Below, in pieces: positions 18,298-26,971 of a stretch of DNA of 64,000 bases (its first letter is position 1; each line of letters begins with the position of its first letter). Position numbers and translations under genes: made by a program. The stretch is taken from positions 3,720,001 to 3,784,000 of the forward strand of contig NZ_JPUX01000001.1 in the NCBI RefSeq assembly GCF_000738675.1, in the 5' to 3' direction. Origin of the DNA: Serratia nematodiphila DZ0503SBS1 (GTDB lineage Bacteria; Pseudomonadota; Gammaproteobacteria; Enterobacterales; Enterobacteriaceae). The notes beneath the pieces were generated by a model, which was not told the origin of the DNA, ran no database searches, and saw only the letters and a list, made by a program, of their open reading frames with translations.

Positions 18298-19596
18298 GTG
18301 ACAACCCCTGTGCGTTCTGCGGCCGTGATGCCGTCGACGCTGGCCGCCAACGATGACGCGGCCGCTGCGCCTAAAGTAAAACGCTCCACCCTCAACAACA
18401 AACTCCCCTATATCGAACGCGGCACGCCGCAGTTTATGCGCGTTACGCTGGCGCTGTTTTCCGCCGGGTTGGCGACCTTCGCGCTGCTCTACTGCGTGCA
18501 GCCGATCCTGCCGGTGCTGTCGCAAGACTTCGGCGTCTCGCCGGCGGAAAGCAGCCTGTCGCTTTCGGTCTCTACCGGCCTGCTGGCGATCGGCCTGATG
18601 TTTACCGGGCCGTTGTCCGACGCCATCGGCCGCAAGTCGGTGATGGTGGTGGCGCTGCTGCTGGCGGCGGTTTGCACGCTGATTTGCGCCTTTATGACCA
18701 GCTGGCACGGCATTTTACTGATGCGCGCATTGATCGGCCTGTCGCTGAGCGGCGTCGCAGCGGTCGGCATGACCTACCTCAGCGAAGAGATCCACCCAAG
18801 CTTCGTCGCCTTCTCGATGGGGCTGTATATCAGCGGCAACTCGATCGGCGGCATGAGCGGCCGCCTGGTGACCGGGGTGTTGACCGACTTCTTCTCCTGG
18901 CGCGTATCGCTTGGCGTCATCGGCCTGTTCGCCCTCGCCGCCGCCTGCATGTTCTGGCGCATCCTGCCCGCCTCGCGGCATTTCCGCGCCAGCTCGCTGC
19001 GCCCGCGCACCCTGCTGATCAACTTTAAACTGCATTGGCACGATAAAGGGTTGCCGCTGCTGTTCGCGGAAGGTTTCCTGCTGATGGGCAGCTTCGTCAC
19101 CCTGTTCAACTACATCGGTTATCGCCTGCTGGCGGATCCTTATCACCTGAGCCAGGCGATCGTCGGCCTGCTGTCGGTGGTGTATCTCACCGGCTCCTAC
19201 AGTTCGCCCAAGGCCGGTGCGCTCACCTCACGCTTCGGGCGTGGCCCGGTGCTGCTGGCGTCGATCGTGATTATGCTGATCGGGATCCTGATTACCGCGC
19301 TGCCGCAGGTGCCGGCGATCTTTATCGGCATGATGCTGTTCACCGCCGGTTTCTTCGCCGCCCACTCGGTGGCCAGCAGCTGGATCGGCCGCCGTGCGCG
19401 CCGCGCCAAAGGCCAGGCGTCGTCGCTGTATCTGTTCTGCTATTACGTCGGCTCCAGCGTGGCCGGCACCCTGGGCGGCGTGTTCTGGCACAGCTTCGGC
19501 TGGAATGGCGTGGCGGCGTTTATCAGCCTGATGCTATTGCTGGCGCTGCTGGTGGTGCATTACCTGAAACGGCTGCCGGAAGCGGCGCGCCTGTGA
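18298..19596 (+). CDS. ynfM: MFS transporter YnfM
   Basis: A 432-residue 12-TM major facilitator protein. A hydrophilic N-terminal tail of about 45 residues precedes GTPQFMRVTLALFSAGLATF, which matches E. coli YnfM. Motif A is GPLSDAIGRKSVM. The segment SLSGVAAVGMTYLSEEIHPS is also highly conserved. Start is GTG 18298 behind TAAGGAAACGCT. In E. coli YnfM is reported as an arabinose or drug-type exporter; the natural substrate is not deducible here. Confidence 0.88.
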   Translation: MTTPVRSAAVMPSTLAANDDAAAAPKVKRSTLNNKLPYIERGTPQFMRVTLALFSAGLATFALLYCVQPILPVLSQDFGVSPAESSLSLSVSTGLLAIGLMFTGPLSDAIGRKSVMVVALLLAAVCTLICAFMTSWHGILLMRALIGLSLSGVAAVGMTYLSEEIHPSFVAFSMGLYISGNSIGGMSGRLVTGVLTDFFSWRVSLGVIGLFALAAACMFWRILPASRHFRASSLRPRTLLINFKLHWHDKGLPLLFAEGFLLMGSFVTLFNYIGYRLLADPYHLSQAIVGLLSVVYLTGSYSSPKAGALTSRFGRGPVLLASIVIMLIGILITALPQVPAIFIGMMLFTAGFFAAHSVASSWIGRRARRAKGQASSLYLFCYYVGSSVAGTLGGVFWHSFGWNGVAAFISLMLLLALLVVHYLKRLPEAARL

Positions 19597-19602
19597 ATGG
19601 AA

Positions 19603-19629
19603 AAAGCCGCGGTGGTTAGCCGCGGCTCG
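19603..19629. terminator. Terminator between ynfM and digH
   Basis: Stem AGCCGCGG / CCGCGGCT with a six-base loop, preceded by GGAAAA on the left and followed by CGTCAT. It lies between convergent genes; the A-run on its left supplies a T tract for the minus-strand gene. Confidence 0.6.
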
Positions 19630-19647
19630 TCATGCCAGAGCCCGTGA

Positions 19648-20934
19648 TTATTGACCGGGTTTCCAGCGAGTTTGCAGGTACTCCACCGCCTTGTCCGTTT
19701 GCGGCTCGGTCAGATAACGTTGCCGGAACAGGATGGTTCCCCCCATCCCCGGCAGGCTCTCGTTGAGATCCAACTGCCTTTTCAGCTCGGGGACGCCGCC
19801 GTCGACGGTCCAGGCCGGCTCGCTGGCCGATGGCGTGCCCACTTTATACAGCGCCACCCCGGCATAGAGCCGAACCGGCGTGTCTTTCACCACCTCGGCC
19901 CACCAGTTGGCCAGCACGTCGTAGCGAACAATTTCACGATCGAAAGGCCAGTACAGCTGCGGCGCGATATAGTCGAGCAGCCCCAGTTTGACCCACTGGC
20001 GCGTATCGGCATAGGCCGTATCGTACGACGGCGCGCCGGCCCGCGTCGCCGAGCCGGCAGGATCGTCCGCTTTGTTTCGCCATACGCCCGCCGGGCTGAC
20101 GCCAAACGCGACCGCGGGCTTCAGTGCTTTGACGGTGGCGGAAACCTGTTTTATCAATTGCAGCGTGTTGTCTCTTCGCCAGTCGGCCTTGTCTGCAAAC
20201 CCTTTGCCGTATGCGCGATACGTCTTTTCATCATCCAGCGGCGATTGCGGCGTTTCGTAATAGAAATAATCGTCAAACTGAATGCCGTCGACATCATAGT
20301 TTTTGACGACTTCAGCCACCACGCCGGTGATCCAGTTGCGCACCTCGGGCAGGCCGGGGTCGAGCACGAAGCGATCGCTGGCGGTGCGTATCCAGTCGGG
20401 ATGCAGCGCATAGACGCTGGCCGGCGGCGACTGCAGCGTATGATTGAGTGCATCAATCGTTTGCTGTCGGGTATTCATGGAAACCCGATAAGGGTTCAGC
20501 CAGGCATGCACTTTGATGCCGCGTCGGTGCGCTTCTGTCAGCATAAAGGCCAGCGGATCATAACCCGGATCCTGGCCCACGGTGCCGGTCAATACCTCCG
20601 ACCAGGGCAAGATGTCAGAACGCCACAGGGCCGTGCCGTCCGGTTTAACCTGAAAATACACCGTGTTAATCCCGGTTTTCACCATGTCGTCCAGCGCGTC
20701 CGTCAGCCCCTGCTGCTGCAGACGCACCCGCTCTTGCGTGGATTCCGCTTTCAGCGAGGCCGCCGGCGGCCAGTCCAAGCCAATGACCGTAGCCAGCCAG
20801 ATGCCCCGCATCGGCGTTGCCGGCGGTACAGGCTGCGGAGGCTTTTCCGGCTCAGGGGGTTTGGCGCATCCGCTCACGCCCAGCATGGCGGCCATCAACA
20901 GCCATCCGCCTAGTTTTGTTGCGCCTGTCGGCAT
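19648..20934 (-). CDS. digH: Divisome-localised glycosyl hydrolase DigH (YddW-like)
   Basis: Outer-membrane lipoprotein of 428 residues. The lipobox is LGVSGC (Cys about residue 24), followed by a Pro-rich linker and a GHL10/DUF187 TIM-barrel beginning MRGIWLATVIGLDWPP. GIQFDDYFYYETP and SPAGVWRNKADDP contain the likely acidic catalytic residues. The family member E. coli DigH cleaves denuded peptidoglycan glycan strands after amidase action at the septum. ATG 20934 follows AAGGAGAAC; an 18-residue upstream extension would bury the signal sequence. Confidence 0.9.
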   Translation of the reverse strand: MPTGATKLGGWLLMAAMLGVSGCAKPPEPEKPPQPVPPATPMRGIWLATVIGLDWPPAASLKAESTQERVRLQQQGLTDALDDMVKTGINTVYFQVKPDGTALWRSDILPWSEVLTGTVGQDPGYDPLAFMLTEAHRRGIKVHAWLNPYRVSMNTRQQTIDALNHTLQSPPASVYALHPDWIRTASDRFVLDPGLPEVRNWITGVVAEVVKNYDVDGIQFDDYFYYETPQSPLDDEKTYRAYGKGFADKADWRRDNTLQLIKQVSATVKALKPAVAFGVSPAGVWRNKADDPAGSATRAGAPSYDTAYADTRQWVKLGLLDYIAPQLYWPFDREIVRYDVLANWWAEVVKDTPVRLYAGVALYKVGTPSASEPAWTVDGGVPELKRQLDLNESLPGMGGTILFRQRYLTEPQTDKAVEYLQTRWKPGQ

Positions 20935-21060
20935 AAATGTTCTCCTTCCGTGAGTGACGGTTATCCCATCTCGCGGCGTGCGGAGCAAGAAACCGCCCGC
21001 TTTATCAACGCCATCCAGCGACCGGCGCCGCCCTTTCTGGCGACGCCGGTACTTATCCCA

Positions 21061-22857
21061 TCACCAGCTCAGCCCAGTCCCGCGAGGGAACGCCACCTTG
21101 CCGGTATTGGTTTGCTCATCGTAGTCATGCCAGGTATTAACCGGCAGTTTTCCGTGCGGTTTGATTTTCCCCGTCAGCACCTGCGCCAGCGATATCATCG
21201 AAGGGCCACGCCATACGCCGCTGTCATACCCGTAGTAAGAATAGGTGGCGACAGCCGCATCCACGTCTGCGGCATAGTTCACGATATCGTAAGGCGCGCG
21301 CAATGAGAGGTGAACGCTTTTTTTCCCCTGCTCGGCGGCGTATTTCAGCCAGCCCGGGTAAGGGCTGCTGTCATTACCCGATCCGGTGGCGGCGGTCACG
21401 ACGCCATCCTGCTCGGCAGGCGTAAAGCGGGTTGAGAGGGTTCCAAGCAAGAACACGTCGCAGCCGGCAATATGTTCCCTGACCTGGGCGTCGCTCAGTT
21501 CCGTTTCCTTCGCGGCCACGACGTTCTGATAGCCCTCCTGCGCCATCACGTTCGCAATGCCTTTGGCCTGCTCGCCCCACGGAGTCAGAATAAAGTAGCG
21601 CAGCGCTTTGTCCTTTAACGGCAGCAGGCATTGACGGTTGATAACCACGGTAATGGAACGATCGGCAATCCGTTTCTCCAGCTGATGCGCGGAGGACGAA
21701 ACGTCGTGGGAACAGGGTTTATCGCTATGGCCCATCAGGTGATGGCGCAATTTGAGGCGCAAAATGCGCTCGACAGAGGCATCAATATCGGCCTCGCTGA
21801 GATGCCCGGTTTTCACCCGCTGCGCAATGTAGCGGATAAGCTCGGGCAGCAGGCTCGCCTGCGCCGGCGAAGCGATGCTGACAGGCATCAGAGCAATATC
21901 CACCCCGGCGGTAAAGACGTTTTCAGCCGCCGCTTGCTGGCTGAAATGCTCGGCAATCGCGCCCATATCCAGCGCGTCTGAAATCGTTACGCCGGCATAA
22001 CCCAGCTCATTGCGCAGGATCTGGGTCTGGATTTCGCGCGACATGGTGGCCGGCACCGTGATTTTTTCACCGTTGCGGGTGTCGAGCTGGCTGTTATCCA
22101 GTGCAGGGTACTGAATATGCGCAGTCATGACCATGTCCGGCGCCGCGCAGCGATCGATGGCCTGTTTATAAGGGGCGATATCAATGGCAAAAGCTTCTTC
22201 CCGCGTACGATCGACGCGCGGCAAACCGGTATGCGAGTCGGTGGAGGTGCTGCCATGGCCGGGAAAGTGTTTGTACGCGGTGATCAGCCCCTGCTGTTTC
22301 ATGCCCGCCACCATTTTCTCGGCCAGGCGGGAAACGGCGCTCTTATCATCGCTGAAGGCGCGAACGTTAATCACCGGGTTGAACGGGTTGGTGTTGACGT
22401 CCACGACCGGGGCAAAGTTGGTATTGATATGCAACGCGCGCATATCCTGGGCCATCAGTTTGCCCTGTTCAACGGCGAGCTGTTTATCCGCAACGCCCTC
22501 GATCGCCGCCGCCAGCGCCATATTGCCGGGGAATGAGGCGTAGTCGCCGCGCGGCAGCCGGAAAACGTTACCGCCTTCGTTATCCGTGCCAATAAACAAA
22601 CGAACGCCCGCGTGGGTTTTCAGCGCGGCATACCAGGCCGTCAACGTTTTGATCTGCTGCTTGTCTTTCAGATTATTGGCAAACAGGATCACCCCACCGA
22701 TGTGGTTATCGGTGATCAGCTTGCCAATGGCTGCATCGGGAACGGTCATATCCTGATTGCTGCTACCGTTCTGATCCCAGTAGCGAAAATCCAGCATGAT
22801 TTTTTGCCCGATCTTCTCTTCCAGCGTCATGTTTTTGACTTTCTGTTTAATATCCAC
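21061..22857 (-). CDS. Glycoside hydrolase family 3, NagZ-like beta-N-acetylglucosaminidase
   Basis: A 598-residue two-domain GH3 enzyme. The barrel carries KHFPGHGSTSTDSHTGLP, holding the His/Asp acid-base dyad typical of NagZ-type enzymes, and the nucleophile segment TISDALDMGAI. A second alpha/beta domain of about 200 residues follows, as in Bacillus NagZ rather than the single-domain E. coli NagZ (about 340 residues). No signal peptide is visible, so it should be cytoplasmic. Start is GTG 22857 behind CGGAGG. It runs in the same direction as digH, 126 bp upstream of it. Confidence 0.85.
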   Translation of the reverse strand: MDIKQKVKNMTLEEKIGQKIMLDFRYWDQNGSSNQDMTVPDAAIGKLITDNHIGGVILFANNLKDKQQIKTLTAWYAALKTHAGVRLFIGTDNEGGNVFRLPRGDYASFPGNMALAAAIEGVADKQLAVEQGKLMAQDMRALHINTNFAPVVDVNTNPFNPVINVRAFSDDKSAVSRLAEKMVAGMKQQGLITAYKHFPGHGSTSTDSHTGLPRVDRTREEAFAIDIAPYKQAIDRCAAPDMVMTAHIQYPALDNSQLDTRNGEKITVPATMSREIQTQILRNELGYAGVTISDALDMGAIAEHFSQQAAAENVFTAGVDIALMPVSIASPAQASLLPELIRYIAQRVKTGHLSEADIDASVERILRLKLRHHLMGHSDKPCSHDVSSSAHQLEKRIADRSITVVINRQCLLPLKDKALRYFILTPWGEQAKGIANVMAQEGYQNVVAAKETELSDAQVREHIAGCDVFLLGTLSTRFTPAEQDGVVTAATGSGNDSSPYPGWLKYAAEQGKKSVHLSLRAPYDIVNYAADVDAAVATYSYYGYDSGVWRGPSMISLAQVLTGKIKPHGKLPVNTWHDYDEQTNTGKVAFPRGTGLSW

Positions 22858-23011
22858 AGTAAACCTCCGTTTAAAGCACCCGTTAATGACAGAAGAAAAG
22901 ATAACCCGAGGGGCTCATAGCGTCCTGCCATTCTGTTTGTTCCAGCAATTGGACAACGGCAAACGGAAAATGGATTAAACAGAAGACAAACGAACAGGAG
23001 AAAATCCATCA

Positions 23012-23171
23012 ATGAATCAAAACACTATGTATAGCGGGTGTATTGTGTGCCCTGCTGCCAAAAGCCGTTATGGCGTATTTTCTGCTGGTAAGCCGGGTGG
23101 CCAGTGAAGCCGCTCCCTCTTCGTTTGCCGATGTTGCCCCCAGTCGGCCACTCTTCTATAGTATGTTGTAA
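23012..23171 (+). pseudogene. Possible broken small exported-protein gene
   Basis: An AGGAG site at 22996 precedes ATG 23012, whose frame codes only 31 unremarkable residues. In the next frame, beginning directly after a TGA at 23013, residues IKTLCIAGVLCALLPKAVMA form a textbook signal peptide followed by a further 31 residues ending at 23171 inside the Ter site. A small indel just after the ATG would join start and signal peptide. This may be a degraded gene or coincidence. Confidence 0.3.
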
Positions 23172-23178
23172 CTAATAT
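23156..23178 (+). other. Ter replication fork arrest site
   Basis: The core AGTATGTTGTAACTA (23160-23174) is identical to the conserved core of E. coli Ter sites, including the position-6 G. It lies 12 bp upstream of tus, as TerB does in E. coli, so Tus binding here should also repress tus. With the G6 end on the left, forks moving rightward in window coordinates are expected to be blocked. Confidence 0.95.
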
Positions 23179-23189
23179 GGGAGTGTGCG

Positions 23190-24128
23190 ATGAGCAGATA
23201 CGATGTGATTGGCCGAATGAACGCCTGCTTTGCCGAGCTGGAGCAGGCGCTCGGCGCATTGCAGCAGCAGATCGCCCCGCTGCGGTTGCTGGCGGCGCGG
23301 GTGTTCAGCCTGCCGGAGGTTGAAAAAGGCCAGGAACATCAGGCCATTTCGCATATCGCGGTCGAGCAGCATGTGGGGCAAGCGGCGCGCGATCTGGCGC
23401 TGGAGCATTATCAACGGTTGTTCATCCACCATAACCGGGAGAATGTCAGCAGCAAGGCCGCCGTGCGCCTGCCCGGCGTCATCTGTCTGGCAGTGGAGCA
23501 ACCGGAATATCAGACGTTGCAAATGCAGCTGGCGCTGATCAACCGCCTGAAGGGTGAACTGGAACAGATTATCACCGTCGATTCCGGCCTGGCGCCGGAG
23601 CAGCGTTTCGAGTTCGTGCACACCCATCTGCACGGGCTGATTACCCTCAGCGCCTATCGCACCCTCACCGCCCTGACCAATCCCGACTCGGTGCGCTTCG
23701 GCTGGGCCAACAAGCACATCATCAAAAACGTCAAGCGGGACGACATTCTGGCGCAGCTGGAGAAAAGCCTGAAAGCCGGCCGCGCGGTGCCGCCGCACAG
23801 CCGTGAACAGTGGGCCGCCCTGGTCAGCCGCGAAATAGACGACGTCAGCCGGCTGCCGCAGCAGGCGACGCTGAAGATCAAACGGCCGGTAAAAGTGCAG
23901 CCGATCGCCCGGGTGTGGTATCAGCAGCAGCAAAAACAGGTGCAGCACCCCTGCCCGCTGCCGCTGATCGCCCTGTGTCAGGTTGAAAGCGGCGCCGCGG
24001 TGCCGAAGATCGGCGAACTGCTCAACTACGACGCCGAGGCGGTGAAACACCGTTACAAACCCGACGCCAGGCCGCTGCGGCTGCTGGTGCCGCGTCTGCA
24101 CCTGTACACCGACGACGCTACTCGCTGA
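23190..24128 (+). CDS. tus: Replication terminus site-binding protein Tus
   Basis: Monomeric DNA-binding protein of 312 residues that traps replication forks at Ter sites by blocking the DnaB helicase from one side. It follows E. coli Tus throughout: [35 protein letters not shown], the DNA-contacting [17 protein letters not shown] and the terminal [13 protein letters not shown]. The ATG at 23190 follows GGAG, itself adjacent to the Ter site. Its presence marks the window as the chromosome terminus. The end overlaps the convergent VOC gene by 11 bp. Confidence 0.97.
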   Translation: MSRYDVIGRMNACFAELEQALGALQQQIAPLRLLAARVFSLPEVEKGQEHQAISHIAVEQHVGQAARDLALEHYQRLFIHHNRENVSSKAAVRLPGVICLAVEQPEYQTLQMQLALINRLKGELEQIITVDSGLAPEQRFEFVHTHLHGLITLSAYRTLTALTNPDSVRFGWANKHIIKNVKRDDILAQLEKSLKAGRAVPPHSREQWAALVSREIDDVSRLPQQATLKIKRPVKVQPIARVWYQQQQKQVQHPCPLPLIALCQVESGAAVPKIGELLNYDAEAVKHRYKPDARPLRLLVPRLHLYTDDATR

Positions 24129-24486
24129 GAGCATACACCCGCAGGCGATGGCCGTCCGGATCTCGCGCCACGAAGGTGTAACCGAACTCCATCTCGGTCG
24201 GCGTTTGCTCGATAGTCAGCCCAAGCTCACGCCACTGGTTATAGCGCGCCTCCACCTCTTGCGGATCCAGGCATAAAAAGCCCAGTTCACCGCCGCCGCC
24301 GGTCAGCGTGGCGGCGGGTTTTACCCCCTGTTTGGCCCACATCCCCAGCTTGAAGCCGTTGTTGAGCACGAACAGGGCAAAGCCGGGTGAAAGCTCCACC
24401 GGCGCCTGCCCCAGCAGGCGTTGATAAAAGGCGGCGCTGTTGAGCGGGTTGTCGACATAAAGCAGGGTCATGCAGGGAAGAGTCAT
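24118..24486 (-). CDS. VOC family protein (glyoxalase/phenazine resistance-like)
   Basis: A 122-residue vicinal-oxygen-chelate fold protein. It has the two beta-alpha-beta repeats: [20 protein letters not shown] at the start and [18 protein letters not shown] at the end. The metal-binding His/Glu set of true glyoxalases is incomplete, which suits binding proteins such as the phenazine-resistance protein EhpR. The ligand is not known. The ATG at 24486 is followed by the family-typical start. Confidence 0.78.
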   Translation of the reverse strand: MTLPCMTLLYVDNPLNSAAFYQRLLGQAPVELSPGFALFVLNNGFKLGMWAKQGVKPAATLTGGGGELGFLCLDPQEVEARYNQWRELGLTIEQTPTEMEFGYTFVARDPDGHRLRVYALSE

Positions 24487-24576
24487 TGGTCTGTCCTTTG
24501 GGTGATGGGAACCGGCCGGTTCCCGATAGGCACAGACTAAGGCGCGCGACTGACAGTTTATGGCAGCAGCGTGCCG

Positions 24577-25266
24577 CTATTGCTCCGCAATGCCCTCGCT
24601 GAGGCGCCACTCTTGCAGCAGCCGCCGCCGGCCACGCGGATAGCGCTGTTCAAGCGGCGTAGCGGCCTGAATGCGATCGAGACGAAAATGGCGAAAGGCC
24701 TGACGCAGCTCGCACCAGGCGACCAACATCTGAAACTGATCGAAAAAACCCAGCGCAAAGGGCCACAGCAGGCGTTCGCTGCGCCGCCCCGCCAGATCGA
24801 GGTAGTCGATATGCAGTTTGCGCTCGCAGCGGATGGTGTCTCGGATCAGCACCCGCATCTCATCCGCCACCGGCGGCGCCTGAACCGGCGCGATAAGCAG
24901 CGTATTGGCCTCCAGCTCCTCCCGCAGCGCCGGCGGCAACACCGCGGCGATCTTGGCCAGCGCCTGACCCGCCGCGCTCGCCAGTTGGCTGTCGCCGCGG
25001 CGGCTGACCCAGCGCATCCCCAGCACCAGCGCTTCTGTCTCCGCCGGCGAGAACATCAGCGGCGGCAGCATAAAGCCGGGGCGCAGCACATAGCCGACGC
25101 CCGCCTCACCGGCGATTTCCGCCCCCTGCTGCTGCAGCGTGGCGATATCGCGGTACAGGGTGCGCATGCTGATGCCCAGCGTCTGCGCCAGCGCATGGCC
25201 CGCCACCGGATAACGGTGGTTGCGCAGCAGCTGCATCAGATCGAGTAAACGTTGTGCGCGCGACAT
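24577..25266 (-). CDS. YafY-type HTH/WYL transcriptional regulator
   Basis: A 229-residue protein with an N-terminal DeoR-type helix-turn-helix (RAQRLLDLMQLLRNHRYPV, LGISMRTLYRDIATLQ) and a C-terminal WYL domain (residues 130-200, RKLHIDYLDLAGRRSERLLWP). WYL regulators usually sense nucleic-acid or nucleotide ligands. It ends 91 bp before the VOC gene on the same strand, so co-control is possible. ATG 25266 gives MSRAQRLLDL; an upstream 14-residue extension overlaps the LysR gene. Confidence 0.83.
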   Translation of the reverse strand: MSRAQRLLDLMQLLRNHRYPVAGHALAQTLGISMRTLYRDIATLQQQGAEIAGEAGVGYVLRPGFMLPPLMFSPAETEALVLGMRWVSRRGDSQLASAAGQALAKIAAVLPPALREELEANTLLIAPVQAPPVADEMRVLIRDTIRCERKLHIDYLDLAGRRSERLLWPFALGFFDQFQMLVAWCELRQAFRHFRLDRIQAATPLEQRYPRGRRRLLQEWRLSEGIAEQ

Positions 25267-25267
25267 A

Positions 25268-26161
25268 TCACGGCTCCCTGCATAGCGCGGTTTGGACAAA
25301 ATCGGCAAAGGCCCGCGCCTTGGCCGAAACGAAATGGCCGCCGGGGAACACCGCCCACAGCGCCAGCGGCGGCAGTTGCCAGTCCGCTAATACCGCGATC
25401 GCCGCCCCGCTTTGCAGCTCGCTGCGAAACAGGCCTTCGCTGGCGACGGTGGCGCCAAAGCCCGCCAGCACCAGCTCGCGTACGCACTCCGCCGCGTTAA
25501 CCCGCATGCGCCCCGGCAGCCGCAGCGCGCGCTGTTCCCCTTCGCGGCTGAAGCGCCACAGTTCACAGCCGCCGCCACGGCGATGGTAAATCACCATCTC
25601 GTGCTGCAACAGATCTTCCGGCCGCTGCGGCATACCGGCAGCGGCAAAATAGCCGGGCGTGCCGATCACGCATTGCTTTACCTCACCCAGCTTGCGGGCG
25701 GTAAAACCGGAATCCTCCAACTCGCCAACACACAGGGCAATATCGATGCCTTCTTCAATCAGCGACAGATTGCCGTCATCCAGCAGCAGATCAACATGCA
25801 ACCGTGGATTGGCGCGCATAAACGCCGTCAAATCAGGCAAGGGAACGATGCGGGCAAACACCGCCGCCGAAGCGACCCGCAACCGGCCGCTCAGTGTCTC
25901 GCCGGCGCTCTGCACCAGCGCTTCCGTCTCCGCCAGCTCGTTCAGGATGCGCCGGGTGCGTTGATACAGCTGCTGTCCCGCATCCGTCGGCTGCAGGCCG
26001 TGGGTCGAGCGCAGCATCAGGCGCGTGCCGAGCTGCTGTTCCAGCCGCGCCACCGCTTTTGAGACCGCCGGCTGCCCCACGTGCAGCCGCCGCGCCGCCG
26101 CGGTAAAGGAGCCGCTCTCGTAAACGCAGGCATAGGTTTCGTAATCGGCAAATTTACCCAT
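25268..26161 (-). CDS. LysR family transcriptional regulator
   Basis: A 297-residue LysR-type regulator with the winged helix at residues 1-65 (SFTAAARRLHVGQPAVSKAVARLEQ) and a substrate-binding-like C-terminal domain. It is divergent from the peroxiredoxin-like gene with about 100 bp between, which makes that gene its probable target. It starts one base from the end of the WYL gene region on the same strand, so the two regulators may be cotranscribed. The effector is unknown. Confidence 0.85.
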   Translation of the reverse strand: MGKFADYETYACVYESGSFTAAARRLHVGQPAVSKAVARLEQQLGTRLMLRSTHGLQPTDAGQQLYQRTRRILNELAETEALVQSAGETLSGRLRVASAAVFARIVPLPDLTAFMRANPRLHVDLLLDDGNLSLIEEGIDIALCVGELEDSGFTARKLGEVKQCVIGTPGYFAAAGMPQRPEDLLQHEMVIYHRRGGGCELWRFSREGEQRALRLPGRMRVNAAECVRELVLAGFGATVASEGLFRSELQSGAAIAVLADWQLPPLALWAVFPGGHFVSAKARAFADFVQTALCREP

Positions 26162-26264
26162 GACATTCCTTACTGGAATAACGGTTAGCATTTATTGCAG
26201 TCTACACGCGCTATTTCGGAATGGGCAAGATGAGCGCTCCCCCTCATTCCTGTCAGGAGAACGC

Positions 26265-26930
26265 ATGACACTGCAAGACAAACTCGATGCCTTCAAAGCG
26301 GCATTCGAAGCCGACCAACTGCCGTTCAAACTCGCGGCGCAAGATCACGCGCTGATGCGTGAGGCGATCCAGGCGCAGATCGCGTCGGGCATGGCCGAAC
26401 GCGCCCTGAAGGTCGGCGACGCCGCGCCCGGCTTTACTCTGTCGGACAGCGAAAACCGACCATGCTCTTCCACGGCGCTGTTGGCAAAAGGGCCGCTGGT
26501 CGTCAGTTTCTATCGCGGGATCTGGTGCCCTTACTGTACGCTCGATCTGCAGGTGCTGCAGGCCGCACTCCCCGCCATCACGCAGTACGGCGCGCAGCTG
26601 TTGGCCGTTTCGCCGCAGAGCGCGGTGCATAACCGCAAGGCCGCGCGCGATCACGATCTCACCTTCCCGTTGCTCAGCGATACAGGCAACCGTCTGGCGG
26701 CCCAGTTCGGCCTGCGTTACCGCCTGCCGGACACGCTGATCGCCCTGTATCAACAGCGGCTCGGCCTCGATCTGGCGCAGTTCAACCAGGATGACAGCTG
26801 GACGCTGCCGCTGCCGGCGCGATTCGTCATCGCCCGCGATGGCCGTATTGTCTACGCCGAAGCGCACGCCGATTACACCCAGCGGCCGGAGCCGCAGGCG
26901 CTGTTATCGGTGCTAGAGATGTTGGCTTGA
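26265..26930 (+). CDS. AhpC/TSA-family peroxiredoxin-like protein
   Basis: A 221-residue thioredoxin-fold protein. After an N-terminal helical extension of about 60 residues, GDAAPGFTLSDSENRP opens the AhpC/TSA domain. FYRGIWCPYCTLDL holds the peroxidatic Cys position as a CPYC motif, so it could act through a CxxC disulphide. LAVSPQSAVHNRKAARD follows. ATG 26265 lies behind CAGGAGAACGC. Peroxide or bacterioferritin-comigratory-type reductase activity is likely, but the electron donor is unknown. It is divergent from a LysR regulator, consistent with stress induction. Confidence 0.83.
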   Translation: MTLQDKLDAFKAAFEADQLPFKLAAQDHALMREAIQAQIASGMAERALKVGDAAPGFTLSDSENRPCSSTALLAKGPLVVSFYRGIWCPYCTLDLQVLQAALPAITQYGAQLLAVSPQSAVHNRKAARDHDLTFPLLSDTGNRLAAQFGLRYRLPDTLIALYQQRLGLDLAQFNQDDSWTLPLPARFVIARDGRIVYAEAHADYTQRPEPQALLSVLEMLA

Positions 26931-26936
26931 AAAGAC

Positions 26937-26954
26937 GGGGCGCAACCGCGCCCC
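26937..26954. terminator. Bidirectional hairpin peroxiredoxin-like/fumC
   Basis: Perfect 7-bp stem GGGGCGC / GCGCCCC with loop AACC, flanked by GAAAAGAC on the left and CATTTAGG on the right. It lies between convergent genes; the left A-run gives a T tract for fumC. Confidence 0.65.
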
Positions 26955-26971
26955 ATTTAGGCATGACGTCA

